Assembly (NCBI RefSeq): GCF_900215145.1
Contig: NZ_OBDO01000007.1
Coordinates: 1-64,000 of the forward strand
From: Geodermatophilus sabuli
GTDB lineage: Bacteria > Actinomycetota > Actinomycetes > Mycobacteriales > Geodermatophilaceae
Direction: 5' to 3'
DNA length: 64,000 bases
Positions 26,015-35,387 of this stretch are shown piece by piece (positions within the stretch are counted from its first letter, which is position 1; every line of letters starts with the position of its first letter). The translations under genes were made by a program, and so were the position numbers. The notes below the pieces were generated by a model. It searched no databases, had not been told where the DNA came from, and saw only the letters and a list, made by a program, of their open reading frames with translations.

Positions 26015-27214
26015 TCAGCGCTGCAGCGACGAGTAGAGGGCCGTCTCGAACTCCAGGTAGCCGCCGAAGGAGGTGGCGTCCCCGAACGGCAGCACCTGGG
26101 TGGCCCAGAAGCCGCCGACGCCGTTCTCCCGGTCCACCCAGTAGAAGAGGTTGGCCAGCCCGGCCCAGCCCAGGGCGCCGGCGGGACGGCCGGTCGGCGC
26201 CGTCTCGTCGTTGACCATGAACGGCAGGGACCAGGACTTCGACAGCCCGGGGAAGAACTCCGCGTCGTTGGACAGCGACGGGATGACGCCGGGGAGCGCG
26301 GTGACCTTGAGGTCGCCGAGGTGGTTCTGCACGGCCATGCGCACCGTCTCCGGCGACAGGACGGCGCTGCCCTCGCCCCGGCCGTCGTTGAGCCACATGC
26401 GGATGAAGCGCATGTAGTCCCCGACCGTGCCGTAGAGCCCGTGGCCGCCCATGTGCGCCTCGGGCGGCTGGGGCAGCGCGAAGTCGTCCATCGGCGTGAG
26501 CGACCCGTCCTCGCCGCGGGCGTGCATCGTCGCCGTCCGCTGCCGTAGCCGATCGTCCGGCTCGAAGGTCGTGTCGGTCATGCCGAGCGGCGCGAAGACG
26601 CGCGCGGCGAACACGTCGCCGAGCCGCTCCCCGGTGATGCCCTCCACCACCTGGCCGGCCCAGTCCAGGTTGCTGCCGTACTCCCAGCGCTCGCCCGGGT
26701 CGAACAGCAGCGGGGTCTGCAGGCAGGCCCTGGTCGCGGTGATGATGCTGGGCTGCCCGTGCTCGGTGGCCAGCCGGTTGTAGTGCTCGTTGAAGAAGTC
26801 GTAGCCGAAACCGGCCGTGTGGGTCAGCAGGTGCTTCGTGGTGATCTCCCGCTTCGGCGGTCGGGTCCGCGGCGAGCCGTCGTCGTCGAAGCCGTCCAGC
26901 ACCTGCAGCTCGCCGATCCCGGTGGCGTACGTGCGGGCAGGCGCGTCCAGGTCCAGCCGACCCTCCTCGACCAGCTGCAGGGCCGCCGTCGCCGTGATGG
27001 CCTTGGTGGTCGAGAACAGGGCGAACACGGTGTCGGTGGTCATGGCGACGTCGCCGCCGAGGCGGCGGGCGCCGGCCGCCCCCTCGTAGACGTTCCCGTC
27101 CCGGTCGGTGGCCATGGCGACCACCCCCGCGACCGGGGCGGCGGCCCGTACGGCGCGGTCGAGGATCGCGTCGGCCTCCGAGGTGAAGCTCTCTGTCTGC
27201 GTCGTCTGCGTCAT
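26015..27214 (-). CDS. Serine hydrolase, class C beta-lactamase/EstB-type esterase
   Basis: A 399-residue beta-lactamase-fold hydrolase. The nucleophile motif S-x-x-K is STTK ([11 protein letters not shown]), the tyrosine motif is YGSN (WEYGSNLDW), and there is [11 protein letters not shown] typical of family VIII esterases. No signal peptide, so it is cytoplasmic and more likely an esterase than a beta-lactamase. It is 59 bases downstream of a Baeyer-Villiger monooxygenase on the same strand, a pairing in which the hydrolase would cleave the ester or lactone product. CGGAGGA before the ATG at 27214 fixes the start. Confidence 0.87.
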   Translation of the reverse strand: MTQTTQTESFTSEADAILDRAVRAAAPVAGVVAMATDRDGNVYEGAAGARRLGGDVAMTTDTVFALFSTTKAITATAALQLVEEGRLDLDAPARTYATGIGELQVLDGFDDDGSPRTRPPKREITTKHLLTHTAGFGYDFFNEHYNRLATEHGQPSIITATRACLQTPLLFDPGERWEYGSNLDWAGQVVEGITGERLGDVFAARVFAPLGMTDTTFEPDDRLRQRTATMHARGEDGSLTPMDDFALPQPPEAHMGGHGLYGTVGDYMRFIRMWLNDGRGEGSAVLSPETVRMAVQNHLGDLKVTALPGVIPSLSNDAEFFPGLSKSWSLPFMVNDETAPTGRPAGALGWAGLANLFYWVDRENGVGGFWATQVLPFGDATSFGGYLEFETALYSSLQR

Positions 27215-27273
27215 GGCAGTCCTCCGGGGGGTTGACGGGGCGGTGCGCCGGGGGGCCCGGCGCACCGGGGGTG

Positions 27274-28920
27274 TCAGCGGATGTCGAAGCCCGGGTAGCC
27301 GGCGGCGGCCACCTCGTCGCACTTCTCCCGGTAGGTGCCGACGCCGCCGGTGTAGGACAGCACCCGCCGGGGCTTGCCCGGGACGTTCGAGCCGACGTAC
27401 CAGGACGTCGTCCTCGAGATGAGGTTGGCCGACGCCGTCTCGTCGTGGTGGGCCACCCACGCGTCCTCGCCCTCCTGCGTCGGCTCGATGACGCTCTTGC
27501 CCTGGGACCGCATCGAGCGGACGAGGTCACTGATCCACTCGGTCTGCTGCTGCAGGCAGGTCGTCATGTTGCACAGGGCGGCCGACGGCGCCAGTGGCAC
27601 GGCCGTGGTGAGCAGGTTGGGGTAGCCGTGCACCATCAGGCCCATCGTGGTGCGGATGTCGCGGCCCCAGTCCTCGGTGAGGGCCCGCCCCCCGCGGCCG
27701 CGGATGTCGATCCGGGTGAGCGCACCGGTGCCGGCGTCGAACCCGGTCGCCAGGATGATGACGTCGAGCTCGTGGACGGTGCCGTCCTCCAGCTGCAGCC
27801 CCTGGGGGACGACGCGGACGATCGGGTTGTCGCGGACGCCGACCAGTTCCACGTCCGGCCGGAGGTAGACCTCCAGGTAGTTCGTCTCCAGCGGGACCCG
27901 GTGGGTGCCGAAGCCGTAGTCGGTGGGGATCAGCACGTCGCACAGGTGGGGGTCGTGGCGCAGGCGCGCCCGCATCTTCTCCCGGACGAACTCCGAGACC
28001 TCCTCGCTGGCCGCCTCGTCGAAGAAGATCTCGGGGAACGAGGCGAGCCACAGCTTCAGCGAGCCGTTCTCGTAGATCTCCTCGAGGATCTCGCGGCGCT
28101 GCTCGGGGGTGAGGTCGGCGTAGGAGTGCTCGAAGTCGTACTCGAAGCCGGTGAAGGTGCGCGGGAGGGTCGTGCGCAGCTCGGGGAAGCGCGCCTTGTA
28201 CGCGGCGACGTCCTCGGGCCCGAAGTGCGGGTTCTTCATCGGCAGGGCGTACTGCGGCGTCCGGGCGAAGACGGTCAGGTGCCCGACCTGGCCGGCGATG
28301 GTCTGGATGACCTGGATGCCGGTCGCACCGATGCCGACGACACCGACCCGCTTGCCCTCCAGCTCCAGGCCCTCGGCCGGGTAGCGCGAGGTGTGCACGA
28401 TCGTGCCCCGGAAGTCGGCCTGCCCGGGGAAGAGGTCGGCCATGGGCGCGGACAACATGCCGGCGCAGGTGACGAGGAACTGGGTGTCGATCGTCTCGCC
28501 GCGGTCGGTCTCGACGGTCCAGCGGCCCCGGTCCTCGTCGAAGCGTGCGCCGGTGACCGTGGTGGAGAACTGGATGTCCCGGCGCAGGTCGAGCCGGTCG
28601 GTGACGTAGTGCATCCACCGCTCGATCTCGGGCTGGTCGGGGAACCGCTGACTCCAGCTCCAGTCCTTGTAGAGGTCCTCGTCGAACAGGTACTGGTAGA
28701 TGTAGGCCTCGGAGTCGAACCGCGCCCCGGGGTAGCGGTTCCAGTACCAGGTCCCGCCCACGTCGCCGGCCGCGTCGTAGGCCCGCACCCGCAGGCCCTG
28801 CTCGCGGAGCTGGTGCAGCTGGTAGAGGCCGGCCACCCCGGCGCCGATGACCACCGCATCGAGCTCGCGGGCCCCCGACGCCCCGTCGACCTGCGCAGTC
28901 GTCGCTGTATCGACGCTCAT
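27274..28920 (-). CDS. Flavin-containing Baeyer-Villiger monooxygenase
   Basis: A 548-residue class B flavoprotein of the cyclohexanone monooxygenase group. FAD Rossmann motif GAGVAGLY, then [20 protein letters not shown], the BVMO fingerprint [12 protein letters not shown] and the NADPH Rossmann motif GIGATGIQ, and ATGFDAGTG near the C terminus. It inserts oxygen next to a ketone using NADPH and O2; cyclic ketones are likely. It is first of a two-gene operon with the esterase and divergent from a Fis/GAF activator with a dyad operator between. GGAAGG precedes the ATG at 28920. Confidence 0.93.
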   Translation of the reverse strand: MSVDTATTAQVDGASGARELDAVVIGAGVAGLYQLHQLREQGLRVRAYDAAGDVGGTWYWNRYPGARFDSEAYIYQYLFDEDLYKDWSWSQRFPDQPEIERWMHYVTDRLDLRRDIQFSTTVTGARFDEDRGRWTVETDRGETIDTQFLVTCAGMLSAPMADLFPGQADFRGTIVHTSRYPAEGLELEGKRVGVVGIGATGIQVIQTIAGQVGHLTVFARTPQYALPMKNPHFGPEDVAAYKARFPELRTTLPRTFTGFEYDFEHSYADLTPEQRREILEEIYENGSLKLWLASFPEIFFDEAASEEVSEFVREKMRARLRHDPHLCDVLIPTDYGFGTHRVPLETNYLEVYLRPDVELVGVRDNPIVRVVPQGLQLEDGTVHELDVIILATGFDAGTGALTRIDIRGRGGRALTEDWGRDIRTTMGLMVHGYPNLLTTAVPLAPSAALCNMTTCLQQQTEWISDLVRSMRSQGKSVIEPTQEGEDAWVAHHDETASANLISRTTSWYVGSNVPGKPRRVLSYTGGVGTYREKCDEVAAAGYPGFDIR

Positions 28921-28997
28921 CTGTGAACTACCTTCCTGCCTGTGGTCTGGATCACTGCCGCGCTGCACAGTCCAGCGGCGTCCCGCCCGGTCGAGCC

Positions 28998-29012
28998 GTC
29001 CCAGGTTGGGAC
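28998..29012. promoter_or_regulatory. Candidate operator between the BVMO and its regulator
   Basis: GTCCCA-GGT-TGGGAC, a perfect 6+6 dyad, extended by partial matches (TGTCC on the far side as ...GGGACA). It lies in the 216-base divergent spacer, 78 bases from the BVMO start. It fits the site type expected for a Fis-HTH activator. Confidence 0.45.
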
Positions 29013-29136
29013 AGTCCGGCGCGGTGCGACGGCCGGACGGAGCACCGCGGACCGGTGACGAGGGGCGCCGGCCCGGCGTCCCTGCCGCTGCACCCGCCGG
29101 TGGCGCGGCGGGTGGGCGCCTGGCGTGGAGGTGGCG

Positions 29137-30915
29137 ATGCACCAGGGTCAGGAGGACCGGCGGCGCGTGGCGGCGGCCCGTGCGGAGTTCCTCGAGCGCG
29201 GTCCGGCGGCGGCTGCCGGCGTCCGGGACCTGGTGGCGGCGTCGTGGCGGCGCAGCCGGTCGGCCGGTGTGGACGCCGACGAGTACCGGATCACCTTCCA
29301 CGAGGACGTCGACCTGGACTCCCGGCTGGTGCGGTGCGCCCGGCCGGTCATCGAGCGGCTGGCGGAGGAGATGGTCGACGTCCCGGTCGCGATCGCGCTC
29401 TCCGACGCCGAGGCGCGCATCGTGCACCGGCTGGACTGCTCGACGTCGGTGGGCCGACTGCTGGACCGGGTGGACTTCACCGCCGGGTTCAGCTTCGCCG
29501 AGGGCGGCGTGGGCACCAACGGCATCGGCACGGTCTTCGAGGCCGGGTCGTCGGTGGCTGTGGTGGGCGCGGAGCACTTCACCGAGGCCCTGGTGGCGTT
29601 CGCCTGCACCGGCGCACCGGTCCTCGACCCGCTCACCGGGCGGGTGGCGGGCGTGCTCGACGTCAGCTCGCTGGCCGAGAGCTGGACGCCCCTGATGCAC
29701 ACGCTGGTCCGGCGGGCCGCCGCCGACATCGGCCAGAACCTGCTGCTGGACCGCGGGCACGCCCAGCGGGCGCTGTACGAGGTCTTCGCCCGGGCCGACG
29801 CCCGGCCCCGGCAGGCGGTCATGGCGGTGGGTGCGTCGCTCATGGTCAACCAGCGGGCCCAGCAGCTGTTCACCGTCGCCGAGCAGGCCACGATCCACCA
29901 GCACGCGCTGTTCCTGATGAGCCGCCGAGATCGGGTCGCCGAGACGATTCCCCTCGACACCGGCCGCCGGGTGCGGATGCGGGCGCGGCGCGTCGTCGTC
30001 GGCGACGAGGTGGCCGGCATGGTGCTGCTGCTGGACGAGGACCCCGGCCGACGGCCTCCTCCCGTCCCGGTCCCTCGGAGCGCCCCGCACGCGGGCAGCG
30101 GGGGACGCCCGCAGGACCCGCACCCGCTGGGCGGCCGCTCACCGGGGTGGGTGACGGCGTGCGAGCAGGCCGCCGCCGCCATCGACCGGGGCGACTCCGT
30201 GCTGGTGATGGGCGAGCCGGGCACCGGTCGGCGCACCCTCGTCACCGAGCTGTTCCGCCGGGCCCACCCGTCGGGGCAGGTGGTCGCCGACGGGGCCGCG
30301 CGGACGCCAGGACCACCGCTCGACGGCGCGGGGACCGCCACCCTCGTCGTCCTCGGGGACGTCGACCGGCTGGACGCCGACGCGGTCGAGCGCCTGCGCG
30401 GGCTCCTCGCCTCCGTCGACCGCGGCCGGGTCCTCGTCGCGGCCACGCTGGCCGAGGAGCACGTCGGCGCCGGTCTGCCGTTCCAGGCACTGCTCGGGCA
30501 CTTCGACCAGGCGGTGACCGTGCCGCCGCTGCGCTTCCGCGGCGAGGACCTCCCCCTGGTCGTCGCGCGCCTGCTCGCCGAGCTCGCCCCTCACCGGAGG
30601 GTCCGGCTGCATCCCGAGGCGAGCCGGCTGATCGCCCGCTACGCGTGGCCGGGCAACCTCCCGCAGCTACGCGAGGCGCTGCGGGCCGCACTGGCCGCCC
30701 GCCCGGTCGGGGAGGTCCAGCCGGAGGACCTGCCGGCCTACTGCCGCACCACGGGCGGCCGCACGCTGACCCCGCTGGAGGCGGTCGAGCGCGACACGAT
30801 CGTGCGGGCCCTGCAGCGGTGCGGCGGCAACCGGGTGCACGCGGCGGCCGCGCTCGGGATGGCCCGCAGCTCGCTCTACCGGAAGATCCGGAGCTACGCG
30901 ATCACCGACGTGTGA
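29137..30915 (+). CDS. GAF-Fis transcriptional regulator (AcoR/MimR-like) with degenerate AAA domain
   Basis: 592 residues: N-terminal AcoR-type GAF region (about 60-190; VGRLLDRVDFTAGFSFAEG, GTNGIGT), a central AAA+-like part (about 335-510) and a C-terminal Fis-type HTH (RCGGNRVHAAAALGMARSSLYRKIRSY). The Walker A reads GEPGTGRRT near 360 with no lysine, and I see no GAFTGA loop that contacts sigma-54, so it cannot be an ordinary sigma-54 activator. It probably controls the divergent BVMO operon in response to a small molecule bound by the GAF domain. GGAGGTG at 29127 supports the ATG at 29137 over the GTG four codons upstream. Confidence 0.85.
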   Translation: MHQGQEDRRRVAAARAEFLERGPAAAAGVRDLVAASWRRSRSAGVDADEYRITFHEDVDLDSRLVRCARPVIERLAEEMVDVPVAIALSDAEARIVHRLDCSTSVGRLLDRVDFTAGFSFAEGGVGTNGIGTVFEAGSSVAVVGAEHFTEALVAFACTGAPVLDPLTGRVAGVLDVSSLAESWTPLMHTLVRRAAADIGQNLLLDRGHAQRALYEVFARADARPRQAVMAVGASLMVNQRAQQLFTVAEQATIHQHALFLMSRRDRVAETIPLDTGRRVRMRARRVVVGDEVAGMVLLLDEDPGRRPPPVPVPRSAPHAGSGGRPQDPHPLGGRSPGWVTACEQAAAAIDRGDSVLVMGEPGTGRRTLVTELFRRAHPSGQVVADGAARTPGPPLDGAGTATLVVLGDVDRLDADAVERLRGLLASVDRGRVLVAATLAEEHVGAGLPFQALLGHFDQAVTVPPLRFRGEDLPLVVARLLAELAPHRRVRLHPEASRLIARYAWPGNLPQLREALRAALAARPVGEVQPEDLPAYCRTTGGRTLTPLEAVERDTIVRALQRCGGNRVHAAAALGMARSSLYRKIRSYAITDV

Positions 30916-30941
30916 CCCGGTCGGGCGGCCAGGGGTCCGGG

Positions 30942-31012
30942 CGGTCGGGCCCAGGCGGTCGGGCCCAGGCGGTCGGGCTCAGGCCGGCCGGGCTCAGGCG
31001 GCCGGGCTCAGG
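30942..31012. repeat. 14-base tandem repeat (about five copies)
   Basis: CGGTCGGGCCCAGG repeats at 30942, 30956, 30970, 30984 (15 bases) and 30999 with single T/C variations. The last copy overlaps the stop codon of the ABC transporter gene on the minus strand. It lies between convergent genes. Confidence 0.75.
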
Positions 31013-32864
31013 CGGCCAGGGCGACGTCCCGGTCGGCGGCCGCGACCAGCCCGGCGTAGCGCCCGCCGGCGGCGAGCAGCTCCGCGTGGCTGCCGGACTC
31101 CTCGAGGCGGCCCGCGGCGAGCACGGCGATCCGGTCGGCATCGCGGATCGTGGACAGCCGGTGGGCGATGGTGATCGTCGTCCGGCCGCGGCTGGCCTCG
31201 TCGAGGGCGGCCTGGACGGCCCGCTCGGTCGCGGTGTCCAGCGCGCTGGTCGCCTCGTCGAGCACCAGCACCCAGGGGTCGCGCAGCAGCGTCCGGGCGA
31301 TCGCGAGGCGCTGCTTCTCCCCGCCGGAGAACCGGTGCCCGCGCGCACCGACGACGGTGTCGTAGCCGTCGGGCAGGGCGGCGATGACGTCATGCACCTG
31401 GGCGCGGCGGGCGGCGTCCTCGATCTCGCGGTCGGTGGCGCCGGGCCGAGCGTGCCGCAGGTTCTCCCGCACCGTCGTGTGCAGCAGGTAGGTCTCCTGC
31501 GCGACGACGCCGACGACCCGCGCCAGCGTGGCCAGGCTCAGGTCGCGCAGGTCGACGCCGTCGATCGTCACCCGGCCGCTGGTCGGGTCGGCCAGCCGCG
31601 CGACCAGCGAGGCCAGCGTGCTCTTGCCCGAGCCGGTCTCCCCCACCAGCGCCAGCGTCGACCCGGCGGGGACGGCGAGGTCGATGCCGTCCAGGGCCGG
31701 CCGGTGCCCGTCGGGGTAGGTGAACGAGACGCCCTCGAAGCGCACCTCGCCGCGCACCGTCGCCGGGTCCAGCGGCACGGGGTCGGCCGGGTCGTCGATC
31801 TCCACCGGCAGGTCCAGGTACTCGAAGACCCGGCTGAACAGCGCCATCGAGCTGGTCACCGTGACGCCGACGTCGAGCAGCTGCATGAGCGGCCGGAACA
31901 GCGCCCCCTGCAGGGTGGTGAAGGCGACCAGCGTGCCGATCGTCATCCCGCCGGAGGTGGCCGGCAGGCCCGCCGCCAGGTAGATCAGCGCCGGGATGCC
32001 GGCGAAGACGATGCTCATCGTGGCCATCCGCCACCGGCCGGCCAGCTGCGAGCGCACCTCGAGACCGACGAGGTCCTCCGAGGTGTCGGCGAACCGCCGC
32101 GACTGGGCCGGGCCGGCGCCGAGGGTCTTGCCCAGCAGCACGCCGCTGATCGACAGCCCCTCCTCCACCTGCGCGTGCAGATCGGCCAGGCGCCGCTGCC
32201 GCTGCGCGGTGACCCTCCGGCGCATCCGCGCCACCCGGCGGGTGAGCAGCACCGCCGGCGGGAGGACGACGAGGGACAGCAGCGACAGCCGCCACGACAG
32301 CGCCACCATCGCCACGACCGTCCCGACGACGGTGGTCGCGCTGGAGGCCAGCGAGGTGGCGGTCGAGGTGACGACGGACTGCATGCCGGCGATGTCGTTG
32401 GTCAGCCGGGACTGCACCTCCCCGCCCCGGGTGCGCGTGAAGAAGCCCAGCGACTGCCGCTGCAGGTGGGTGAAGACCGCCGTCCGCAGACCGTGCATGA
32501 CCCGCTGCCCGACGGTCGTCGACAGCCACGTCTGCACCACCCCGAGGACGGCGGTGGTGGCGGCGACCGCGACCATCGCGGCCACCGCCCAGGCCAGCAG
32601 GCGCACGTCCTGGCGGGGCAACGCCTCGTCGATCACCAGGCGGACCAGGAACGGCGAGGCCAGTGCCACGGCCGATGCGGCCACGATCAGCACCACCACC
32701 GTGGCCACCGGCCAGCGGTACGGCGCGAACAGCGCGGTCACCCGGCGCAGTGGCACCGGGGAGCGCTCCAGCTGGGCCCGGTCGGCGGGGTCGACGGTGC
32801 GCCCCGAGCGCCCACCCCCGCCGCCCGGCCCTCTCGTCACGTCGTCGACGACGACCACCTCCAT
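31008..32864 (-). CDS. ABC exporter, fused permease and ATP-binding protein
   Basis: A 618-residue half-transporter: six-helix transmembrane domain (about 40-330), then an ATPase domain with Walker A GETGSGKST, Q-loop VAQETYLLH, signature FSGGEKQR, Walker B VLVLDEATSALD and H-loop IAHRLST. Probably a multidrug-type homodimeric exporter. It is divergent from a MarR regulator, with a palindrome next to the regulator's start, so it is likely MarR-repressed. The ATG at 32864 keeps the usual leader before the first helix. Confidence 0.9.
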   Translation of the reverse strand: MEVVVVDDVTRGPGGGGGRSGRTVDPADRAQLERSPVPLRRVTALFAPYRWPVATVVVLIVAASAVALASPFLVRLVIDEALPRQDVRLLAWAVAAMVAVAATTAVLGVVQTWLSTTVGQRVMHGLRTAVFTHLQRQSLGFFTRTRGGEVQSRLTNDIAGMQSVVTSTATSLASSATTVVGTVVAMVALSWRLSLLSLVVLPPAVLLTRRVARMRRRVTAQRQRRLADLHAQVEEGLSISGVLLGKTLGAGPAQSRRFADTSEDLVGLEVRSQLAGRWRMATMSIVFAGIPALIYLAAGLPATSGGMTIGTLVAFTTLQGALFRPLMQLLDVGVTVTSSMALFSRVFEYLDLPVEIDDPADPVPLDPATVRGEVRFEGVSFTYPDGHRPALDGIDLAVPAGSTLALVGETGSGKSTLASLVARLADPTSGRVTIDGVDLRDLSLATLARVVGVVAQETYLLHTTVRENLRHARPGATDREIEDAARRAQVHDVIAALPDGYDTVVGARGHRFSGGEKQRLAIARTLLRDPWVLVLDEATSALDTATERAVQAALDEASRGRTTITIAHRLSTIRDADRIAVLAAGRLEESGSHAELLAAGGRYAGLVAAADRDVALAA

Positions 32865-32892
32865 GGCGTCCCAGGCCCTCGATGATTACTGA

Positions 32893-32934
32893 GGTTGCCT
32901 CACGATGAGGTAACCGTACGGCATTGGGTACGAT
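32893..32934 (+). promoter_or_regulatory. MarR-type operator and leaderless promoter
   Basis: GGTTGCCTCA (32893-32902) and TGAGGTAACC (32906-32915) form an inverted repeat with a 3-base spacer and one mismatch. TGAGGT (32906-32911) as -35 and TACGAT (32929-32934) as -10, 17 bases apart, place the transcript start at the marR GTG. The dyad also covers the upstream side of the ABC exporter gene, so one regulator could control both. Confidence 0.65.
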
Positions 32935-32940
32935 TCCCGC

Positions 32941-33357
32941 GTGCCGGACGACGACGCCTCGCTGGGCGAGCTGCTCATGCGGGCCGCCCGCACCCAGCGG
33001 CGGCGCTGGCGCGAGGTCCTGGCGCCGTGGGAGCTGCTCCCCCACCACGCCCGCGCACTCCGCGTCGTCTGCGAGCGGGACGGCGTGCGACTCTCCGACC
33101 TGGCCGAGGCCCTGCACATCGCACCCCGCTCGGCCACCGAGGTCGCCGACGCCCTGCAGGCCCGCGGCCTGGTCGAGCGCAGCCCCGATCCCACCGACCG
33201 GCGGGCCGTCGTCCTGACGCCCACCCCCGCCGGCCGGCAGGTGCAGGGCGAGGTCGCCGCCGCGCGGGCGGCCGACACCCGCGACCTGTTCGCCCGGATC
33301 GACCCCGCCGACCGGGCCGCCCTGGCCCGGATCCTGCGCACCCTGACCGACGACTGA
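32941..33357 (+). CDS. MarR family transcriptional regulator
   Basis: 138 residues with a MarR winged helix: LSDLAEALHIAPRSATEVADAL as recognition region and the wing ERSPDPTDRRAVVLTPTPAGR carrying the D-x-R motif. It very likely represses itself and the divergent ABC exporter by the palindrome at 32893. GTG start, leaderless. Confidence 0.88.
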   Translation: MPDDDASLGELLMRAARTQRRRWREVLAPWELLPHHARALRVVCERDGVRLSDLAEALHIAPRSATEVADALQARGLVERSPDPTDRRAVVLTPTPAGRQVQGEVAAARAADTRDLFARIDPADRAALARILRTLTDD

Positions 33358-33388
33358 GGGCATCCCCGGGCGAATCGATGGGTAGGAC

Positions 33389-33415
33389 CTGCCACGGGGG
33401 GTTACGGGGTGGCAG
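33389..33415. promoter_or_regulatory. Dyad upstream of the flavohemoprotein gene
   Basis: CTGCCAC (33389-33395) and GTGGCAG (33409-33415), spacer 13, 47 bases before the hmp GTG. It might be an operator for a nitric-oxide-responsive repressor, but it does not match a named consensus. Confidence 0.25.
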
Positions 33416-33461
33416 AGGTGGCGAGCACCGTCACACGCCAGCAGAGGGGGAGGTAGCCGTC

Positions 33462-34667
33462 GTGCTGTCCGAGAAGTCCCGGCCCGTCATCGAGGCCACC
33501 CTGCCCGTGGTCGGCGAGAACATCGGGAAGATCGCCGAACGCTTCTACCAGCACATGTTCGGCGAGCACCCCGAGCTGATGGACGGCGTCTTCAACCGCG
33601 GCAACCAGGCCGAGGGCACCCAGCAGCAGGCACTGGCCGGCTCGGTCGCCATGTTCGCCAGCGCACTGGTCAACCACCCCGACCAGCTGCCGGAGCACCT
33701 GCTCAACCGCGTCGCCCACAAGCACGCGTCGCTCGGCATCCGCCCCGACCAGTACCAGGTCGTGCACGACAACCTCTTCTGGGCGATTGCCGACGTCCTC
33801 GGCGACGCCGTCACCCCCGAGGTCGCCGAGGCCTGGGAGGAGGTCTACTGGCTGATGGCCCGGGCCTTGATCAACCAGGAGCGCGGCCTGTACAGCGCGC
33901 GTGGCGTGCGGCCAGAGATCGTGTGGCGCGACTGGGAGGTCATCGAGAAGCGGCGGGAGACCGACGACGTCGTCGTCTTCACCTGCAAGCGTATCGACGA
34001 CCGGCTGGTGAAGACCTCGCTGCCCGGTCAGTACGTCACCGTGCGGATGCCGATGCCCGACGGCATCCGGCAGCCCCGCCAGTACAGCCTCACCCGCGCC
34101 GACGACGGCGAGCACCGCTCGTTCGCGGTGAAGCGGGTCCACGGCAACGGCAAGCCCGACGGCGAGGTCTCCAACCTGCTGCACGAGCGGGTCGACATCG
34201 GCGACACGGTCACCATGTCGCTGCCGTTCGGCGACGTCGTCCTCGACGACTCCCGCCCGGCGGTGTTCGCCAGCGCGGGCATCGGCATCACCCCGATGGC
34301 CGGGATGCTCTCCCACCTGGTCACGGCCGGCTCCCACCTCGACGTCACCCTGCTGCACGCCGACCTCGACGAGTCCTCGTGGGCGCTGCGCCAGCAGGTT
34401 GCCGACGACGTCAAGGCCCTGGCCGACGGCAAGCTGCACGTCTGGTTCGAGCGGGGCGCGCAGTGCAGCCTCCCGGTGGACGGCGTCCACGAGGGGATCA
34501 TGGACCTCACCGAGGTCGACCTCCCCGATGACGCCGTCTACTACCTCTGCGGCCCGCTGCCGTTCATGAAGGCGGTGCGCAGCGCGCTCATCGACCGCGG
34601 CGTCCCCACCCGCGACATCCAGTACGAGGTCTTCGGCCCCGACCTGTGGCAGGCCGACGCTGATTGA
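33462..34667 (+). CDS. hmp: Flavohemoprotein, nitric oxide dioxygenase
   Basis: 401 residues, normal for Hmp. Globin domain 1-140 with the B10 tyrosine in RFYQHMF (Y29) and the proximal histidine in VAHKH (H88); FAD domain with RQYSLTR; NAD domain with GIGITPMAGML and YLCGPLPFMKAV; C-terminal YEVFGPD. It turns NO and O2 into nitrate with NADH. AGGGGGAGG at 33445-33453 supports the GTG at 33462. It is single, followed by an 85-base tandem repeat. Confidence 0.94.
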   Translation: MLSEKSRPVIEATLPVVGENIGKIAERFYQHMFGEHPELMDGVFNRGNQAEGTQQQALAGSVAMFASALVNHPDQLPEHLLNRVAHKHASLGIRPDQYQVVHDNLFWAIADVLGDAVTPEVAEAWEEVYWLMARALINQERGLYSARGVRPEIVWRDWEVIEKRRETDDVVVFTCKRIDDRLVKTSLPGQYVTVRMPMPDGIRQPRQYSLTRADDGEHRSFAVKRVHGNGKPDGEVSNLLHERVDIGDTVTMSLPFGDVVLDDSRPAVFASAGIGITPMAGMLSHLVTAGSHLDVTLLHADLDESSWALRQQVADDVKALADGKLHVWFERGAQCSLPVDGVHEGIMDLTEVDLPDDAVYYLCGPLPFMKAVRSALIDRGVPTRDIQYEVFGPDLWQADAD

Positions 34668-34693
34668 TCTGTCGGCCTACCGGCCGACACCGC

Positions 34694-34903
34694 GGCCAGG
34701 TGCCGTCCCCGGCCGCCGCTGAGCCGCTGCCCGCGTCCCGGCCGGGGACCCTCCGGGCCCCGCGACCGGACCACCCACGGCCAGGTGCCGTCCCCGACCG
34801 CCGCTGAGCCGCTGCCCGCGTCCCGGCCGGGGACCCTCCGGGCCCCGCGACCGGACTACCCGCCGCCAGGTGCCGTCCCCGACCGCCACTGAACCGCTGC
34901 CCG
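34694..34903. repeat. 85-base tandem repeat (two full copies and a partial)
   Basis: Copies at 34694-34778 and 34779-34863 are nearly identical; a truncated third copy starts at 34864 and ends at the stop of the convergent ABM-HhH gene. Each unit has GGCCAGGTGCCGTCCCC, then GAGCCGCTGCCC, and an internal GGCCGGGGACCCTCCGGGCC hairpin-like part. It may act as an array of terminators between hmp and the convergent gene. Confidence 0.85.
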
Positions 34904-34904
34904 G

Positions 34905-35387
34905 TCAGGGCTGGGTCGGGGCGAAGGCGAGGTCGTGCTCGGCCAGCGCGTCGCGGAGGCGCGAGGTCGCCTTCGGGCCGACACCGTGCCAGGAGCGCAG
35001 CTCCCGCTCGGTGACCTGCGTGAGGTCACGCAGGTCCCGGATGCCGCGTCCCAGGAGCGCGCTGCTGGCGGGTGCGCCGATGGACGCCGGTAGCGGCAGC
35101 GGCGTCCCCTCGTGGGTGCGGACGGCGTCGTACTCGGCCACGTCCACGGCGAGCAGGACGGCGGCCTGCTCAGCGGCGGGACCGGAGCCACGGAAGGCCT
35201 CCAGCTCGGCCCGGGTTCCCCACCGCTCGAACACCCGGATCCGCCCCGGCTCGAGCGGGTCGGCGGTGATCGCGAAGTCCAGGCAGCCAGCGGCGGCCCG
35301 CGCCTGCTCGACGACGATCCGGCACCCCTCGACATAGGCGTCCCGGTCGTCGGGCCGCACGGTCAGGGTCCCCGCCACGATGATCAC
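34905..35387 (-). CDS. Antibiotic-biosynthesis-monooxygenase domain fused to a helix-hairpin-helix domain
   Basis: 160 residues: an ABM-type ferredoxin-like domain (1-90; IIVAGTLTVRPDDRDAYVEG, RIRVFERWGTRAELEAF) then a linker and a RNA-polymerase-alpha-CTD-like HhH unit (about 108-152; LLGRGIRDLRDLTQVTERELR, GVGPKA). The first half suggests a small quinol/heme-degrading-type oxygenase, the second a nucleic-acid or protein-binding module seen in small actinobacterial proteins. The combination is unusual and the function unknown. The GTG at 35387 sits where ABM proteins start; an ATG 11 codons upstream is possible. Confidence 0.7.
   Translation of the reverse strand: MIIVAGTLTVRPDDRDAYVEGCRIVVEQARAAAGCLDFAITADPLEPGRIRVFERWGTRAELEAFRGSGPAAEQAAVLLAVDVAEYDAVRTHEGTPLPLPASIGAPASSALLGRGIRDLRDLTQVTERELRSWHGVGPKATSRLRDALAEHDLAFAPTQP

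Noticed and set aside
26015..27214. Beta-lactam resistance gene
   Set aside because: No signal peptide, EstB-like motifs and operon context with a BVMO favour an intracellular esterase.
30942..34903. CRISPR array
   Set aside because: The repeats are directly adjacent without unique spacers, and no cas gene is present.
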